NCBI RefSeq assembly: GCF_014649695.1
Contig: NZ_BMTN01000005.1
Coordinates: forward strand, 248,001-312,000
DNA length: 64,000 nt
From: Streptomyces kurssanovii
GTDB taxonomy: Bacteria; Actinomycetota; Actinomycetes; Streptomycetales; Streptomycetaceae
Direction of reading: 5' to 3'
Shown here piece by piece: positions 17,173-25,590 of the stretch (positions are counted from its first letter, which is position 1; the number at the start of each line of letters is the position of its first letter). Below the pieces are notes generated by a model. The model searched no databases and had not been told where the DNA came from. It saw nothing but the letters and a program-made list of their open reading frames with translations. The translations under genes and the position numbers were made by a program.

Positions 17173-17808
17173 ATGGAGACCACACAACACCAGCGGTCGG
17201 CCGACCAGCGGCGCCGCGAACTCCTCGAGGCCGCCGACCGGGTGGTGCTCAGGGACGGGCCCCACGCCTCCATGAACGCCATCGCCGCCGAGGCGGGCAT
17301 CACCAAGCCCATCCTCTACCGGCACTTCGGCGACAAGGGCGGCCTCTACCGGGCGCTGGCCAAGCGCCACACCGACGCGCTGCTGAGAGCGCTTCAGGTG
17401 GCCGTGGACGCGGACGTCGACCGCAGGGAGCGGGTCGCCGGCACGCTCGACACGTATCTCGCCGCCATCGAGGCCCGGCCGCAGGTGTACCGCTTCCTGA
17501 TGCACCCGGCGGAGGACAGCCAGCCCTCGGAAGCCGGCTTCGACGTGGGCCGCCACTCGGCGCCGCTGCTACGGCGCCTCGGCGAGGAGCTCGGCACGGT
17601 CATCGCCGACCGCGTCGACCTGGGCCCCGGCGGAGACCTGGTGGCCCGCGTGTGGGGCCACGGCATCGTCGGCATGATGCACGCGGCGGGCGACTGGTGG
17701 CTCGGCGAACGGCCGTGCTCACGGGCGGAGTTGGTCGCCAGCCTGACGGACCTTCTGTGCGGCCGCCTCTTCCAGGTCCAGGACCGCGCGGACGGCCCTG
17801 GCTTCTGA
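17173..17808 (+). CDS. TetR family regulator next to acyl-CoA dehydrogenase
   Basis: 211 residues. Helix-turn-helix at about residues 12-55 (MNAIAAEAGITKPILYRHFG), then a helical ligand-binding domain with a Trp-rich segment HAAGDWWLGERP near the end. The ATG at 17173 has GGGGAG 6 bases upstream; the frame is open further up from a weaker site. The divergent acyl-CoA dehydrogenase and the GTTACC repeats between them suggest a fatty-acid-metabolism repressor that also regulates itself. Convergent with the deformylase gene across a multi-hairpin repeat. Confidence 0.88.
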   Translation: METTQHQRSADQRRRELLEAADRVVLRDGPHASMNAIAAEAGITKPILYRHFGDKGGLYRALAKRHTDALLRALQVAVDADVDRRERVAGTLDTYLAAIEARPQVYRFLMHPAEDSQPSEAGFDVGRHSAPLLRRLGEELGTVIADRVDLGPGGDLVARVWGHGIVGMMHAAGDWWLGERPCSRAELVASLTDLLCGRLFQVQDRADGPGF

Positions 17809-17825
17809 ATCGACCGCTGCGCGGG

Positions 17826-17966
17826 GCTGATTTCGCAGAGCGAAAGCCGGCCCGCCTGGGGGCACCTCCTCCCACGGCCGCCAGGCCGTAGGGGGAGTTT
17901 GAGGGCACCGCGCGCAGCGCGGTACGGGTCCGGGCGGAGCCCGGTTCGGGAAGGAGCGGGTAGGGG
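17826..17966. repeat. dispersed multi-hairpin intergenic repeat, copy 1
   Basis: A chain of short perfect inverted repeats: TTTCGC..GCGAAA, ACGGCC..GGCCGT, ACCGCGC..GCGCGGT, CCGGGC..GCCCGG. The same series in the same order and largely the same bases occurs at 57711-57870. Lies between the convergent TetR and deformylase genes, so it may end both transcripts. Confidence 0.8.
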
Positions 17967-18015
17967 AACAAGCCCGCCGCAGGCGCAACGCCCCCGCGCA
18001 CCCGCCCCGCAGGCG

Positions 18016-18585
18016 CTACGCCCCCCGCACCAACCCCACCCGCTCCGGCGTCCCCCAGGACGCCTTCCGTACCGCCCTCGCCAGCCTCGCCCGTCGCCAC
18101 GGCGAGAGCCGGTCCGCGTACACCAGCCCCTCCAGGTGGTCGCACTCGTGCTGCAGGCAGCGCGCGAAGAACCCGGTCCCCTCCACCCGTACCGGCTCGC
18201 CCTCCCACGTCACGCCCTCGACCACCGCACGGTCGAAGCGTTCCGTGCCCGCCTCCAGGCCGGGCAGCGAGAGACAGCCTTCCGGGCCGCGGACCGTGAC
18301 GCCGTCCGCCTCCACGAGGCGGGGGTTGACGATGTGTCCGAGGTGGCGGACGTCCTCGTCGTCGGGGCAGTCGTACACGAAGACCCTCGACGCGACGCCG
18401 ACCTGATTCGCGGCGAGGCCGACCCCCTGGGCCGCGTACATCGTCGCGAAGAGGTCCTCGACGAGTTCCTTCAGGCCCGGGCCGAAGTCGGTCACGGTCT
18501 CGCAGGGCTTGTGCAGGACCGGATCCGCGAGCAGGCTCATCGACCTGACGCGTCCGGTACTGCCGGGGATCGGCCGGTTTCGCAT
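18016..18585 (-). CDS. def: peptide deformylase
   Basis: 189 residues. Removes the formyl group from the N-terminal Met of new proteins; Fe/Zn-dependent. All three family motifs are present: GVGLAANQ (motif 1, about residue 55), EGCLSLP with the metal Cys (motif 2, about 103), and QHECDHLEG (motif 3, HExxH, about 145). The start at MRNRPIPG (18585) is chosen by family length; the open frame continues 40 codons upstream without support. A weak GGGCG precedes it. Streptomyces carry several deformylases and this may be a secondary copy. Convergent with the upstream TetR gene, divergent from murT. Confidence 0.93.
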   Translation of the reverse strand: MRNRPIPGSTGRVRSMSLLADPVLHKPCETVTDFGPGLKELVEDLFATMYAAQGVGLAANQVGVASRVFVYDCPDDEDVRHLGHIVNPRLVEADGVTVRGPEGCLSLPGLEAGTERFDRAVVEGVTWEGEPVRVEGTGFFARCLQHECDHLEGLVYADRLSPWRRARLARAVRKASWGTPERVGLVRGA

Positions 18586-18710
18586 GGCGCCCAGCGTACG
18601 TGCCCACCCGTTCACCCGTGACCTCCACCTTTCCGACGGTGCCGCGGTGCGGGCGGCCGACCGGAGCTGGATAGGCTGAGTCCCGACCGATGCAAGGAGG
18701 ATCAAGGACG

Positions 18711-19949
18711 ATGTCAGGCAACTCGGAGCCCCTGACGCCGCGAGCCAAGCTGGCCGTGACGGCGGGCAAGGCCGCAGCAGCGGTGTCCCGCGCCGCCGGA
18801 CGCGGCAGCGGATCGGTGATCGGCGGCCGGGTGGCGCTCAAGCTCGACCCCGATCTGCTGGGGAGGCTGGCGCAGCACCTGGACGTGGTCCTCGTTTCTG
18901 CGACCAACGGCAAGACCACGACCACGAGGCTGATCGCGGAGGCGCTCCGGGCCAGTGGCCCGGTGGTCTCCAACGCGCTCGGCGCCAACATGCCGGCGGG
19001 TATCACCTCCGCCCTGGCGGGCGGCTCGGACGCCCGCTTCGGTGTGATCGAGGTCGACGAGAAGTACCTCGCCGGTGTGGCGAGGGATGTGACGCCCAAG
19101 GCCATCGCACTGCTGAACCTGTCGCGTGACCAGCTGGACCGCGCGGCGGAGACCAGGATGCTGGCCGAGAAGTGGCGTGAGGGCCTTGCCGGTTCGAAGG
19201 CGATGGTCATCGCCAACGCGGACGACCCGCTGGTCGTGTGGGCGGCCTCCTCCTCCCCCAACGTCGTGTGGGTCGCCGCCGGCCAGGAGTGGAAGGACGA
19301 CGCCTGGTCGTGCCCGTCCTGCGGCGGTGTGATGCAGCGCCCTGGCGACGACTGGTTCTGCGGCGAGTGCGGTTTCCGCCGTCCGGCGCCGAGCTGGGTG
19401 CTCAGCGGCGACCATGTCATCGACCCGCACGGCTCCGCCTGGCCGATCCACCTCCAGCTGCCCGGCCGCGCGAACAAGGCCAACGCCGCCACCTCCGCCG
19501 CCGTCGCGGCCTGTTTCGGTGTGCCGCCACAGGTGGCCCTGGAGCGCATGTACCAGGTGCAGGCCGTGGCCGGCCGGTACGACGTCGTCTCCTTCCTCGG
19601 CCGTGACGTCCGGCTGCTGCTGGCGAAGAACCCGGCCGGCTGGCTCGAGACGTTTTCGCTGATCGACCCGCCGCCGACGCCGGTGATCCTCTCCGTCAAC
19701 GCCCGCGGCGCGGACGGCACGGACACCTCCTGGCTGTGGGACGTCGACTACACCCGTCTCGCCGGCCACCCGATCTTCGTGATCGGCGACCGCAGGCTGG
19801 ACCTCGCGGTGCGGCTGGAAGTGGCGGGCCTGGACTTCCGTGTGTGCGAGTCGGTCGACGAGGCGGTGCAGAGCGCCCCGCCCGGCAGGATCGAGCTGAT
19901 CGCCAACTACACAGCTTTCCAGGACGTACGCCGTCGTGTCGGCAACTGA
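18711..19949 (+). CDS. murT: lipid II isoglutaminyl synthase, MurT subunit
   Basis: 412 residues. Mur-ligase-like subunit which, with GatD, amidates the alpha-carboxyl of D-Glu in the lipid II stem peptide to D-isoglutamine. ATP-binding loop SATNGKTTTTRL (about residue 65), central ligase residues including LLNLSRDQLDR, and the MurT-specific four-cysteine zinc ribbon CPSCGG...FCGECG (about residues 203-224), followed by the Mur C-terminal domain. AAGGAGG lies 10 bases before the ATG. gatD starts 24 bases after the stop, forming an operon. Acts on the cytoplasmic side of the membrane. Confidence 0.95.
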   Translation: MSGNSEPLTPRAKLAVTAGKAAAAVSRAAGRGSGSVIGGRVALKLDPDLLGRLAQHLDVVLVSATNGKTTTTRLIAEALRASGPVVSNALGANMPAGITSALAGGSDARFGVIEVDEKYLAGVARDVTPKAIALLNLSRDQLDRAAETRMLAEKWREGLAGSKAMVIANADDPLVVWAASSSPNVVWVAAGQEWKDDAWSCPSCGGVMQRPGDDWFCGECGFRRPAPSWVLSGDHVIDPHGSAWPIHLQLPGRANKANAATSAAVAACFGVPPQVALERMYQVQAVAGRYDVVSFLGRDVRLLLAKNPAGWLETFSLIDPPPTPVILSVNARGADGTDTSWLWDVDYTRLAGHPIFVIGDRRLDLAVRLEVAGLDFRVCESVDEAVQSAPPGRIELIANYTAFQDVRRRVGN

Positions 19950-19973
19950 CCGGTGGACGGACGGAGAGGACGT

Positions 19974-20708
19974 ATGAGAATGAGTGACAGCAGCCTGCGT
20001 CTGGTGTGGGTCTACCCGGATCTGCTCAGCACCTACGGCGACCAGGGCAACGCCCTCGTGGTGGAGCGCCGGGCCCGGCAGCGCGGTCTCGACGTGATGC
20101 GTATCGACGTGCGCAGCGACCAGCCGGTGCCCACCTCCGGCGACATCTACCTGATTGGCGGCGGTGAGGACCGTCCGCAGCGGCTGGCGGCCGAGCGGCT
20201 GCGCCGCGACGGCGGCCTGAGCCGGGCGGCGTCGAACGGCGCCATCATCTTCTCGGTCTGCGCCGGCTACCAGATCCTCGGCCACGAGTTCATCAACGAC
20301 CTCGGTGAGCGCGAGCCGGGCCTCGGGCTGATCGACGTGGTGTCCACCCGCGGCGAGGGCGAGCGCTGCGTCGGCGACGTACTGGCGGACATCGATCCGC
20401 AGTTGGGCCTGCCGCAGCTGACCGGCTTCGAGAACCACCAGGGCATCACGCATCTCGGCCCGACGGCGCGCCCGTTCGCCCGGACCGTGCTCGGCCGGGG
20501 CAACGGCACCGGCGACGGCACCGAGGGGGCGTACAACGACACCGTCTTCGGCACGTACATGCACGGCCCGGTGATGGCCCGGAACCCGCAGATCGCGGAC
20601 CTGCTGCTGAAGCTGGCCCTCGATGTGAACGCGCTTCCGCCCACGGACGACCGGTGGTACGAGGCGCTGCGCGCGGAGCGGATCGCGGCCGCGACACAGC
20701 CCGCCTGA
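19974..20708 (+). CDS. gatD: lipid II isoglutaminyl synthase, GatD glutaminase subunit
   Basis: 244 residues, class I glutamine amidotransferase fold (CobB/CobQ-like) that releases ammonia from glutamine and passes it to MurT. The nucleophile Cys is in FSVCAGYQILG (about residue 94) and the catalytic His in FGTYMHGPV (about 190). Start at the first ATG (MRMSDSS) with GGAGAGG 5-7 bases upstream; an ATG 6 bases later is possible. Directly follows murT and is followed by a hairpin terminator, so murT-gatD is a two-gene unit. Confidence 0.95.
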   Translation: MRMSDSSLRLVWVYPDLLSTYGDQGNALVVERRARQRGLDVMRIDVRSDQPVPTSGDIYLIGGGEDRPQRLAAERLRRDGGLSRAASNGAIIFSVCAGYQILGHEFINDLGEREPGLGLIDVVSTRGEGERCVGDVLADIDPQLGLPQLTGFENHQGITHLGPTARPFARTVLGRGNGTGDGTEGAYNDTVFGTYMHGPVMARNPQIADLLLKLALDVNALPPTDDRWYEALRAERIAAATQPA

Positions 20709-20743
20709 CGGTCCCTCCGCTCACCCGAGCACCCATTCTGCGG

Positions 20744-20769
20744 CCCCTTCGCTCAGCTGAGCGGAGGGG
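20744..20769 (+). terminator. hairpin terminator after gatD
   Basis: CCCCTTCGCTCAG / CTGAGCGGAGGGG, 12 of 13 pairs, 35 bases after the gatD stop and well before pfkA. Confidence 0.55.
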
Positions 20770-20895
20770 TCGTGGGCGCGGTCCCACCAGGCGGACGCCC
20801 GTTTCAGAACCCCCGCCCCGCGCCGGTAGGGTGGCACGGAACCAACCGGACGACGTGGTCCGGGAGTCCGCCCACGTTGTAAAGGTTTTCGGGCA

Positions 20896-21921
20896 ATGCG
20901 CATTGGTGTGCTCACTTCCGGCGGCGACTGCCCCGGTCTGAACGCCGTCATCCGTTCCGTCGTGCACCGCGCCGTAGTCGACCACGGTGACGAGGTCATC
21001 GGCTTCCACGACGGCTGGAAGGGCCTCCTGGAGTGCGACTACCGCAAGCTCGACCTGGACGCGGTGGGCGGCATCCTGGCCCGTGGCGGCACGATCCTCG
21101 GCTCCTCCCGGGTCCAGCCCGCGCATCTGCGTGACGGCGTGGAGCGGGCCAAGGGGCATGTGGCCGATCTGGGCCTCGACGCGATCATCCCGATCGGCGG
21201 TGAGGGCACCCTGAAGGCGGCCCGTCTGCTGTCCGAGGGCGGTCTGCCGATCGTGGGCGTGCCCAAGACGATCGACAACGACATCTCCTCCACCGACGTC
21301 ACCTTCGGCTTCGACACGGCCGTCGGCGTCGCCACGGAGGCGCTCGACCGCCTGAAGACGACCGCCGAGTCGCACCAGCGCGTCCTGATCGTCGAGGTCA
21401 TGGGCCGGCACACCGGCTGGATCGCGCTGCACTCCGGCATGGCGGCCGGTGCGCACGCGATCGTGGTGCCGGAGCGCCCCTTCGACATCGAGGAGCTGAC
21501 CAAGCGGGTCGGTGCGCGCTTCGAGGCGGGCAAGCGGTTCGCCATCGTGGTGGTCGCGGAGGGCGCCAAGCCCCGCGAGGGCTCGATGCAGTGGGACGAG
21601 GGCGGCAAGGACATCTACGGCCACCAGCGGTTCGCGGGCGTGGCCCGTCAGCTCTCCGTCGAGCTGGAGGAGCGGCTCGGCAAGGAAGCCCGTCCGGTGA
21701 TCCTCGGCCACGTACAGCGCGGCGGCACGCCCACCGCCTACGACCGCGTCCTCGCGACCCGGTTCGGCTGGCACGCGGTGGAGGCGGCGCACCGCGGCGA
21801 ATTCGGCATGATGACGGCCCTGCGCGGCACGGACATCACGATGGTGCCCCTCGCGGAGGCCACCGAGACCCTGAAGACGGTGCCCGAGCAGCGGTACGAA
21901 GAGGCCGAGACGGTCCTCTGA
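20896..21921 (+). CDS. pfkA: 6-phosphofructokinase, group III
   Basis: 341 residues, phosphorylates fructose 6-phosphate to the 1,6-bisphosphate in glycolysis. N-terminal GGDCPGLNAVIR (phosphate donor loop), GGEGTLKAARLL, PKTIDNDI with the catalytic Asp, substrate-binding EVMGRHTGWIAL and GHVQRGGTPTAYDR. The donor-discriminating pair is mixed: Gly in GGEGT as in ATP enzymes and Lys in PKTIDND as in pyrophosphate enzymes, a combination known from actinomycete ATP-dependent group III enzymes. ATP is therefore the likely donor. Own promoter region upstream and strong terminator downstream make it monocistronic. Confidence 0.94.
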   Translation: MRIGVLTSGGDCPGLNAVIRSVVHRAVVDHGDEVIGFHDGWKGLLECDYRKLDLDAVGGILARGGTILGSSRVQPAHLRDGVERAKGHVADLGLDAIIPIGGEGTLKAARLLSEGGLPIVGVPKTIDNDISSTDVTFGFDTAVGVATEALDRLKTTAESHQRVLIVEVMGRHTGWIALHSGMAAGAHAIVVPERPFDIEELTKRVGARFEAGKRFAIVVVAEGAKPREGSMQWDEGGKDIYGHQRFAGVARQLSVELEERLGKEARPVILGHVQRGGTPTAYDRVLATRFGWHAVEAAHRGEFGMMTALRGTDITMVPLAEATETLKTVPEQRYEEAETVL

Positions 21922-21953
21922 CCCGTCCCGGGAGCCGCACGGAAGTCCCACGG

Positions 21954-21990
21954 ACCGCCCCCGGTCGCAGCCGCGACCGGGGGCGGTTCT
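21954..21990 (+). terminator. strong hairpin terminator after pfkA
   Basis: Perfect 15-base arms ACCGCCCCCGGTCGC / GCGACCGGGGGCGGT with AGCC loop, followed by TTCTACT. Confidence 0.9.
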
Positions 21991-22063
21991 ACTCTGGTGC
22001 GAGCAAGCGGACATCCCGTACGAATCACCGGTACGGATCAGGAAGCCCTCCGGGAGTGCACAG

Positions 22064-23014
22064 ATGGATCACAGCGGGCACGGCACGACGATGGATCTGC
22101 CGCCGTTCACGCTGGGGCGGGGCCTCGAGTTCTCACCGGACGTGTTCTTCCTCGTCGGCTGCCTCCTCGCGCTCGGCCTGTACGGCTGGGGTGTCGCACG
22201 GCTGCGGAAGCGGGGCGACAGCTGGCCGGTGAGCCGGACGGTCTGGTTCACCGTCGGTGTGCTGAGCATCGCGCTGATGATGTGCACCAAGCTGAACGAC
22301 TACGGCATGGTCATGTTCAGCGTGCACATGGTGCAGCACATGGTGATCAGCATGCTGTCGCCGATCGTCCTGCTGCTCGGCGCGCCGATCACGCTGGCGC
22401 TGCGGGCGCTGCCCGTCGCCGGCCGTGGCCGCAAGGGGCCGCGCGAGGTACTGCTGATGCTGCTGCACAGCCGCTACATGCGGATCGTCACCCACCCGGT
22501 CTTCACGATCCCGCTCTTCATCGCCAGCCTGTACGGGCTGTACTTCACTCCGCTGTTCGACTTCCTGATGGGGTCGAAGACCGGCCACATCGCGATGATG
22601 GTGCACTTCCTCGCGGTCGGCCTGGTGTTCTTCTGGCCGATCATGGGCGTGGACCCGGGGCCGCACCGGCCCGGTTATGTGATGCGGATGCTGGAGCTCT
22701 TCGCTGGTATGCCCTTCCACGCCTTCTTCGGCATCGCGCTGATGATGGCGACGGAGCCGATGATCGGGGCGTACCGCAATCCGCCGGCGTCGCTCGGCAT
22801 CGACGCGCTCTCCGACCAGAACGCGGCGGGCGGGATCGCCTGGGCGTTCAGCGAGATCCCGTCCGTGGTGGTGCTGCTCGCCCTGGTCTTCCAGTGGTAC
22901 CGCTCCGACCAGCGGCTGGCCAAGCGCCGGGACCGGGCGGCGGACCGCGACGGGGACCAGGAGCTCGTGGCGTACAACGCCTATCTCGCCTCGCTCCAGG
23001 CACGCGGCAACTGA
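22064..23014 (+). CDS. ctaG: cytochrome c oxidase assembly factor, CtaG/Caa3 family
   Basis: 316 residues, polytopic inner-membrane protein with about seven hydrophobic helices. The N-terminus MDHSGHGTTMD is His/Met rich, as expected for copper handling, and membrane-embedded His residues recur (HMVQHMV, HIAMMVHF, GMPFHAFFG). This family helps insert copper into cytochrome c oxidase. GGGAG lies about 8 bases before the ATG. A small two-helix membrane protein follows 91 bases later. The exact copper ligands are inference. Confidence 0.87.
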   Translation: MDHSGHGTTMDLPPFTLGRGLEFSPDVFFLVGCLLALGLYGWGVARLRKRGDSWPVSRTVWFTVGVLSIALMMCTKLNDYGMVMFSVHMVQHMVISMLSPIVLLLGAPITLALRALPVAGRGRKGPREVLLMLLHSRYMRIVTHPVFTIPLFIASLYGLYFTPLFDFLMGSKTGHIAMMVHFLAVGLVFFWPIMGVDPGPHRPGYVMRMLELFAGMPFHAFFGIALMMATEPMIGAYRNPPASLGIDALSDQNAAGGIAWAFSEIPSVVVLLALVFQWYRSDQRLAKRRDRAADRDGDQELVAYNAYLASLQARGN

Positions 23015-23105
23015 AGCCTGCGAGTCGTCACCGGCCGGTAGCGCAGTGCCCTCCTCAGGGGCGACGATTGTCCTCGACGGCCCCCGCCGTCGAAGGAGGG
23101 CACAC

Positions 23106-23264
23106 ATGTCCGGTTCGACGAAAGCGATGGGAGTGCTGACCGTCGGGGCCCTGGTGGTCGTGACGGCGTACACGGCGGCTCTCGGCAGCAACGGCTGGCT
23201 CTGGTTCGCCTGGGTGGTGCTCGGGACGGTGACGATCGGAGTGGTGGCCTCGAAGGGCACCTGA
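23106..23264 (+). CDS. small two-helix membrane protein downstream of ctaG
   Basis: 52 residues with an ATG preceded by GGAGGG at 5-6 bases. Two hydrophobic helices (GVLTVGALVVVTAYTAAL and WLWFAWVVLGTVTIGVVA) joined by GSNG. No family recognised. It may share the ctaG transcript. Confidence 0.65.
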   Translation: MSGSTKAMGVLTVGALVVVTAYTAALGSNGWLWFAWVVLGTVTIGVVASKGT

Positions 23265-23299
23265 GCCGGTCACGCCCCACCCGGCTGTCGCGGGTCCGG

Positions 23300-23764
23300 T
23301 CAGAAGCGGAAGACGGCCCCGGTCGCCACCGCGAGCTCGCAGGCGTTGGCGAAGGTCTTGTGCCAGGCGGTGGGTCTGCCGCGCCAGGCGCCGGTGGCAC
23401 TGACCGTCACCGGGTCGTACTGCTTGGTGCACGGGTGCCGCTCCCCCGACAGCCGGTCCAGGTCACCGCGTGCGGCATCCAGTGCGGCGCACGCGGCCGC
23501 CGCCTCCGGATGGGGGCCGGCGGGCACGGGGCTGCAGTGCAGCAGCACGCCGCGGATCCAGGTGTTCTCCGATCCCGACAGGGTCAGGAACAGCCCGCGC
23601 GCCGGCTTGGCGGCCGGGGTCGCGTCGGGGATCACCTCGGGCAGTTCCGCGGCAGCGACCGTGCCGGGCCGGTCCGGCACGGGGGAAGCGGACGAGGCAG
23701 CGGCGGGAACGGCCGCGGCGGCGGTGAGTAGGGCGGCTGCGGCGAGGGCGGCGCTGCGGTGCAT
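23300..23764 (-). CDS. Streptomyces subtilisin inhibitor family protein, P1 lysine
   Basis: 154 residues: signal peptide (MHRSAALAAAALLTAAAAVPAAA) and a secreted inhibitor domain. The four cysteines of the SSI fold are all present (LLHCSPV, AAACAAL, HPCTKQY, NACELAV). By alignment to the family's CPMVYDP reactive loop, CTKQYDP gives P1 Lys and P1' Gln, which predicts inhibition of trypsin-like rather than subtilisin-like proteases. AGGAG lies 6-7 bases before the ATG. Likely controls extracellular proteases during development. Sits convergent to the ctaG pair. Confidence 0.93.
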   Translation of the reverse strand: MHRSAALAAAALLTAAAAVPAAASSASPVPDRPGTVAAAELPEVIPDATPAAKPARGLFLTLSGSENTWIRGVLLHCSPVPAGPHPEAAAACAALDAARGDLDRLSGERHPCTKQYDPVTVSATGAWRGRPTAWHKTFANACELAVATGAVFRF

Positions 23765-24118
23765 CCGGTGCTCCTGGCGGGGAAGCCGGCTCTCGGCCGG
23801 CGCTGTCTGGGCGAGCCATAGAGCACTCCGCGGACACGGTCGGTGGCAACGCGCCACGCCGCGCCTGGCGCGTACGAGTGTTCCAGGTTGCTCCGTACGG
23901 CGCCGCCGCACCCGGCGAGCACATTGTCGTACTTCCGTGCCGCCCCGTCGGCCATGCGCGCCACCGCCCCGGACGTCGTCCCGATCACCATGATGGACGG
24001 CATCCGCCATCACCGGATGATCCTTGTTTGTCCGGATACGACAGGGGCATTCGGCCCTTTGTCAGGTACCGCGCCGTAGTGCGGCGGACGACCCGGCCGC
24101 GGACCGCAGGAGGATGTC
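23765..24118. other. 354-base gap, promoter region only
   Basis: No gene seen. Holds the divergent 5' regions of the inhibitor gene and of the small hydrophilic protein gene, including a SigB-like promoter at 24026-24050. Confidence 0.6.
24026..24050 (+). promoter_or_regulatory. candidate SigB/SigH-type promoter (one mismatch)
   Basis: GTTT-N15-GGGCAT, close to the Streptomyces general-stress consensus GNNT-N14-16-GGGTAC/T, 68 bases upstream of the small hydrophilic protein gene. Confidence 0.4.
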
Positions 24119-24328
24119 ATGGCCGAGCAGGACAGCCATCGCGTACACGCTGAACACGACAGGGACAAGGCGGAGCGGCTGTTCCAGCAGGCCGGCCGCA
24201 CCGACGACCCCGAGCAGTCGGAACGGCTCCGCTACCGCGCCGAGCGCCTGCGGGCGCGCAGTGAGGCGGAGCTGCGCCGGGAGCCCGGCGCGCAGTTCGA
24301 CGACCCGGACGAGGAGGGCCCGCAGTGA
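24119..24328 (+). CDS. small hydrophilic protein, probable stress protein
   Basis: 69 residues, no hydrophobic segment and very rich in Arg, Glu, Asp and Gln, predicted as a single charged helix with a disordered acidic tail (FDDPDEEGPQ). AGGAGG sits 6 bases before the ATG. Resembles small hydrophilic proteins (DUF6381-like) common in Streptomyces, but the family assignment is weak. A stress-type promoter motif lies upstream and a terminator downstream. Confidence 0.6.
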   Translation: MAEQDSHRVHAEHDRDKAERLFQQAGRTDDPEQSERLRYRAERLRARSEAELRREPGAQFDDPDEEGPQ

Positions 24329-24334
24329 CCCGCG

Positions 24335-24366
24335 GGCCCTGCGGGGCGCCGACTGCCCGCAGGGCC
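24335..24366. terminator. bidirectional hairpin terminator
   Basis: Perfect 11-base arms GGCCCTGCGGG / CCCGCAGGGCC with a 10-base loop between convergent genes. Confidence 0.75.
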
Positions 24367-24374
24367 GCGCCCGG

Positions 24375-24725
24375 TCACATGTGACGGCTGGCGTAATGGC
24401 GCTCGATCAGCTCGATGTAGTCGGCGTCGTTCTCGTGCTTGCCGCTCTCGAAGTCGGGCGAATCCTTGACCTCGGCCCTGGTGCATCCCAACCGTACGGT
24501 CTCGCTCCCGGTGTCGATCTGCGAGACCAGCCCGGCGGGCACCAGGACCCGCCTGCCGAGGATCCACGGCCCGGTGTCGACGACAAGGTAGGAGCGGCCC
24601 ACTTCCTCTGTGTGCTTGTCGACCTTGCCGATCGCCCCGTCGGACGCCTCGACCGAGTATCCGACGAGCTGGGCCCCTGGTACATACTGCGCGGTCTCGG
24701 GGTAGCCCCACATGTCGCCTGTCAT
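24375..24725 (-). CDS. PRC-barrel domain protein
   Basis: 116 residues. A PRC-barrel beta domain at about residues 18-75 (LVGYSVEASDGAIGKVD, YLVVDTGPWILGRRVLVPAG) with a charged C-terminal extension ending ELIERHYASRHM. PRC-barrel proteins occur in RNA processing and photosynthetic or stress contexts; this free-standing form is typically stress-associated in actinomycetes. GGAGG lies about 6 bases before the ATG and an exact SigB-type promoter motif lies at 24771-24795, so induction by osmotic or general stress is likely. Confidence 0.85.
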   Translation of the reverse strand: MTGDMWGYPETAQYVPGAQLVGYSVEASDGAIGKVDKHTEEVGRSYLVVDTGPWILGRRVLVPAGLVSQIDTGSETVRLGCTRAEVKDSPDFESGKHENDADYIELIERHYASRHM

Positions 24726-24770
24726 CGTCGCCTCCTCCTCTGCGCGGGCCGACCCCGCACAGCGGCGCGG

Positions 24771-24795
24771 GTACCCGTGCGCTCCTGCCTGACAC
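24771..24795 (-). promoter_or_regulatory. candidate SigB/SigH-type promoter, exact consensus
   Basis: On the minus strand GTGT-N15-GGGTAC, an exact match to GNNT-N14-16-GGGTAC, about 45 bases upstream of the PRC-barrel start. Confidence 0.6.
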
Positions 24796-24833
24796 CGTCG
24801 CCCCCGGGGACGGGGGCCGCGCCGCGTGCGCCG

Positions 24834-25538
24834 TCAAGCCTTCCGCGAGGAGACCATGTGGGCGAAGACGACCACGTTCTCCTTGTAGTCCTTCGCCTTC
24901 TTGTCGTACTCGCCCCCACAGGTGATCAGCCGCAGCTGCGGGTCGGGGGTGTCCGCGTAGACCCGGTCGTTGGGGAAGTCCGACTTGCTGAAGCTCTCGA
25001 TCTCGTCGACCGAGAAGGTGACGGTCGTACCGTCCTTGCGCACCACGTCCACCAGGCTTCCCGGCTTGAGCGAACTGAGACTCATGAACACCCCGGGCCC
25101 GGTCTTCGTGTCGAGGTGCCCGGCGACGATCGCCGTACCGGCTTCCCCTGGTGTCACCCCCTCACGGAACCAGCCGACGAGGTTGCTGTCGTCCGGCGGC
25201 GGCGCGTCGAGCTGACCGGACGGACCGATGGACAAGGGCATGAACGGCGCGTCCACAGCGATCGGAAGGATCTTCAAGCGCGTCGGTTCGGCACGTGGTA
25301 GCCCCGGCCGGGTACTGGCCGAGGCGCTGGGGGCTGCACTGGGAGAGGCGCCGGGTTTCGCACCGGGGGCGGCGGACACGGAGATCAGCGGTGCCGCGGC
25401 GGGGTCGGCGTCCTCCCCGGTGCCGACCGAGTTGAAGATCAACAGGATGCCGAGCGCTGCAGCGGCCACGGGCCAGAGCACGGAGCGCCCGCGAGGACGC
25501 TTGGCGGCCGGCTCCTTCGGATTCTGTTGCAGGGCCAT
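24834..25538 (-). CDS. class F sortase
   Basis: 234 residues. N-terminal membrane anchor (VLWPVAAAALGILLIF, about residues 20-36), a Ser/Pro/Ala-rich wall-spanning linker, then the sortase beta-barrel. Catalytic His in VAGHLDTK (about residue 140) and Cys in LITCGGEYD (about 207), with an Arg upstream in the barrel. Class F enzymes are widespread in actinobacteria with mostly unknown substrates. Start at MALQQNPK with AAAGG about 9 bases upstream. A protein with a sorting-like tail lies 3 kb away (28588-29391); a link is inference. Confidence 0.85.
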   Translation of the reverse strand: MALQQNPKEPAAKRPRGRSVLWPVAAAALGILLIFNSVGTGEDADPAAAPLISVSAAPGAKPGASPSAAPSASASTRPGLPRAEPTRLKILPIAVDAPFMPLSIGPSGQLDAPPPDDSNLVGWFREGVTPGEAGTAIVAGHLDTKTGPGVFMSLSSLKPGSLVDVVRKDGTTVTFSVDEIESFSKSDFPNDRVYADTPDPQLRLITCGGEYDKKAKDYKENVVVFAHMVSSRKA

Positions 25539-25590
25539 GAGGGCACACCTTTCACGGGAGGGGTCGTGAACTGCTGCTGTTTGACTTCGT

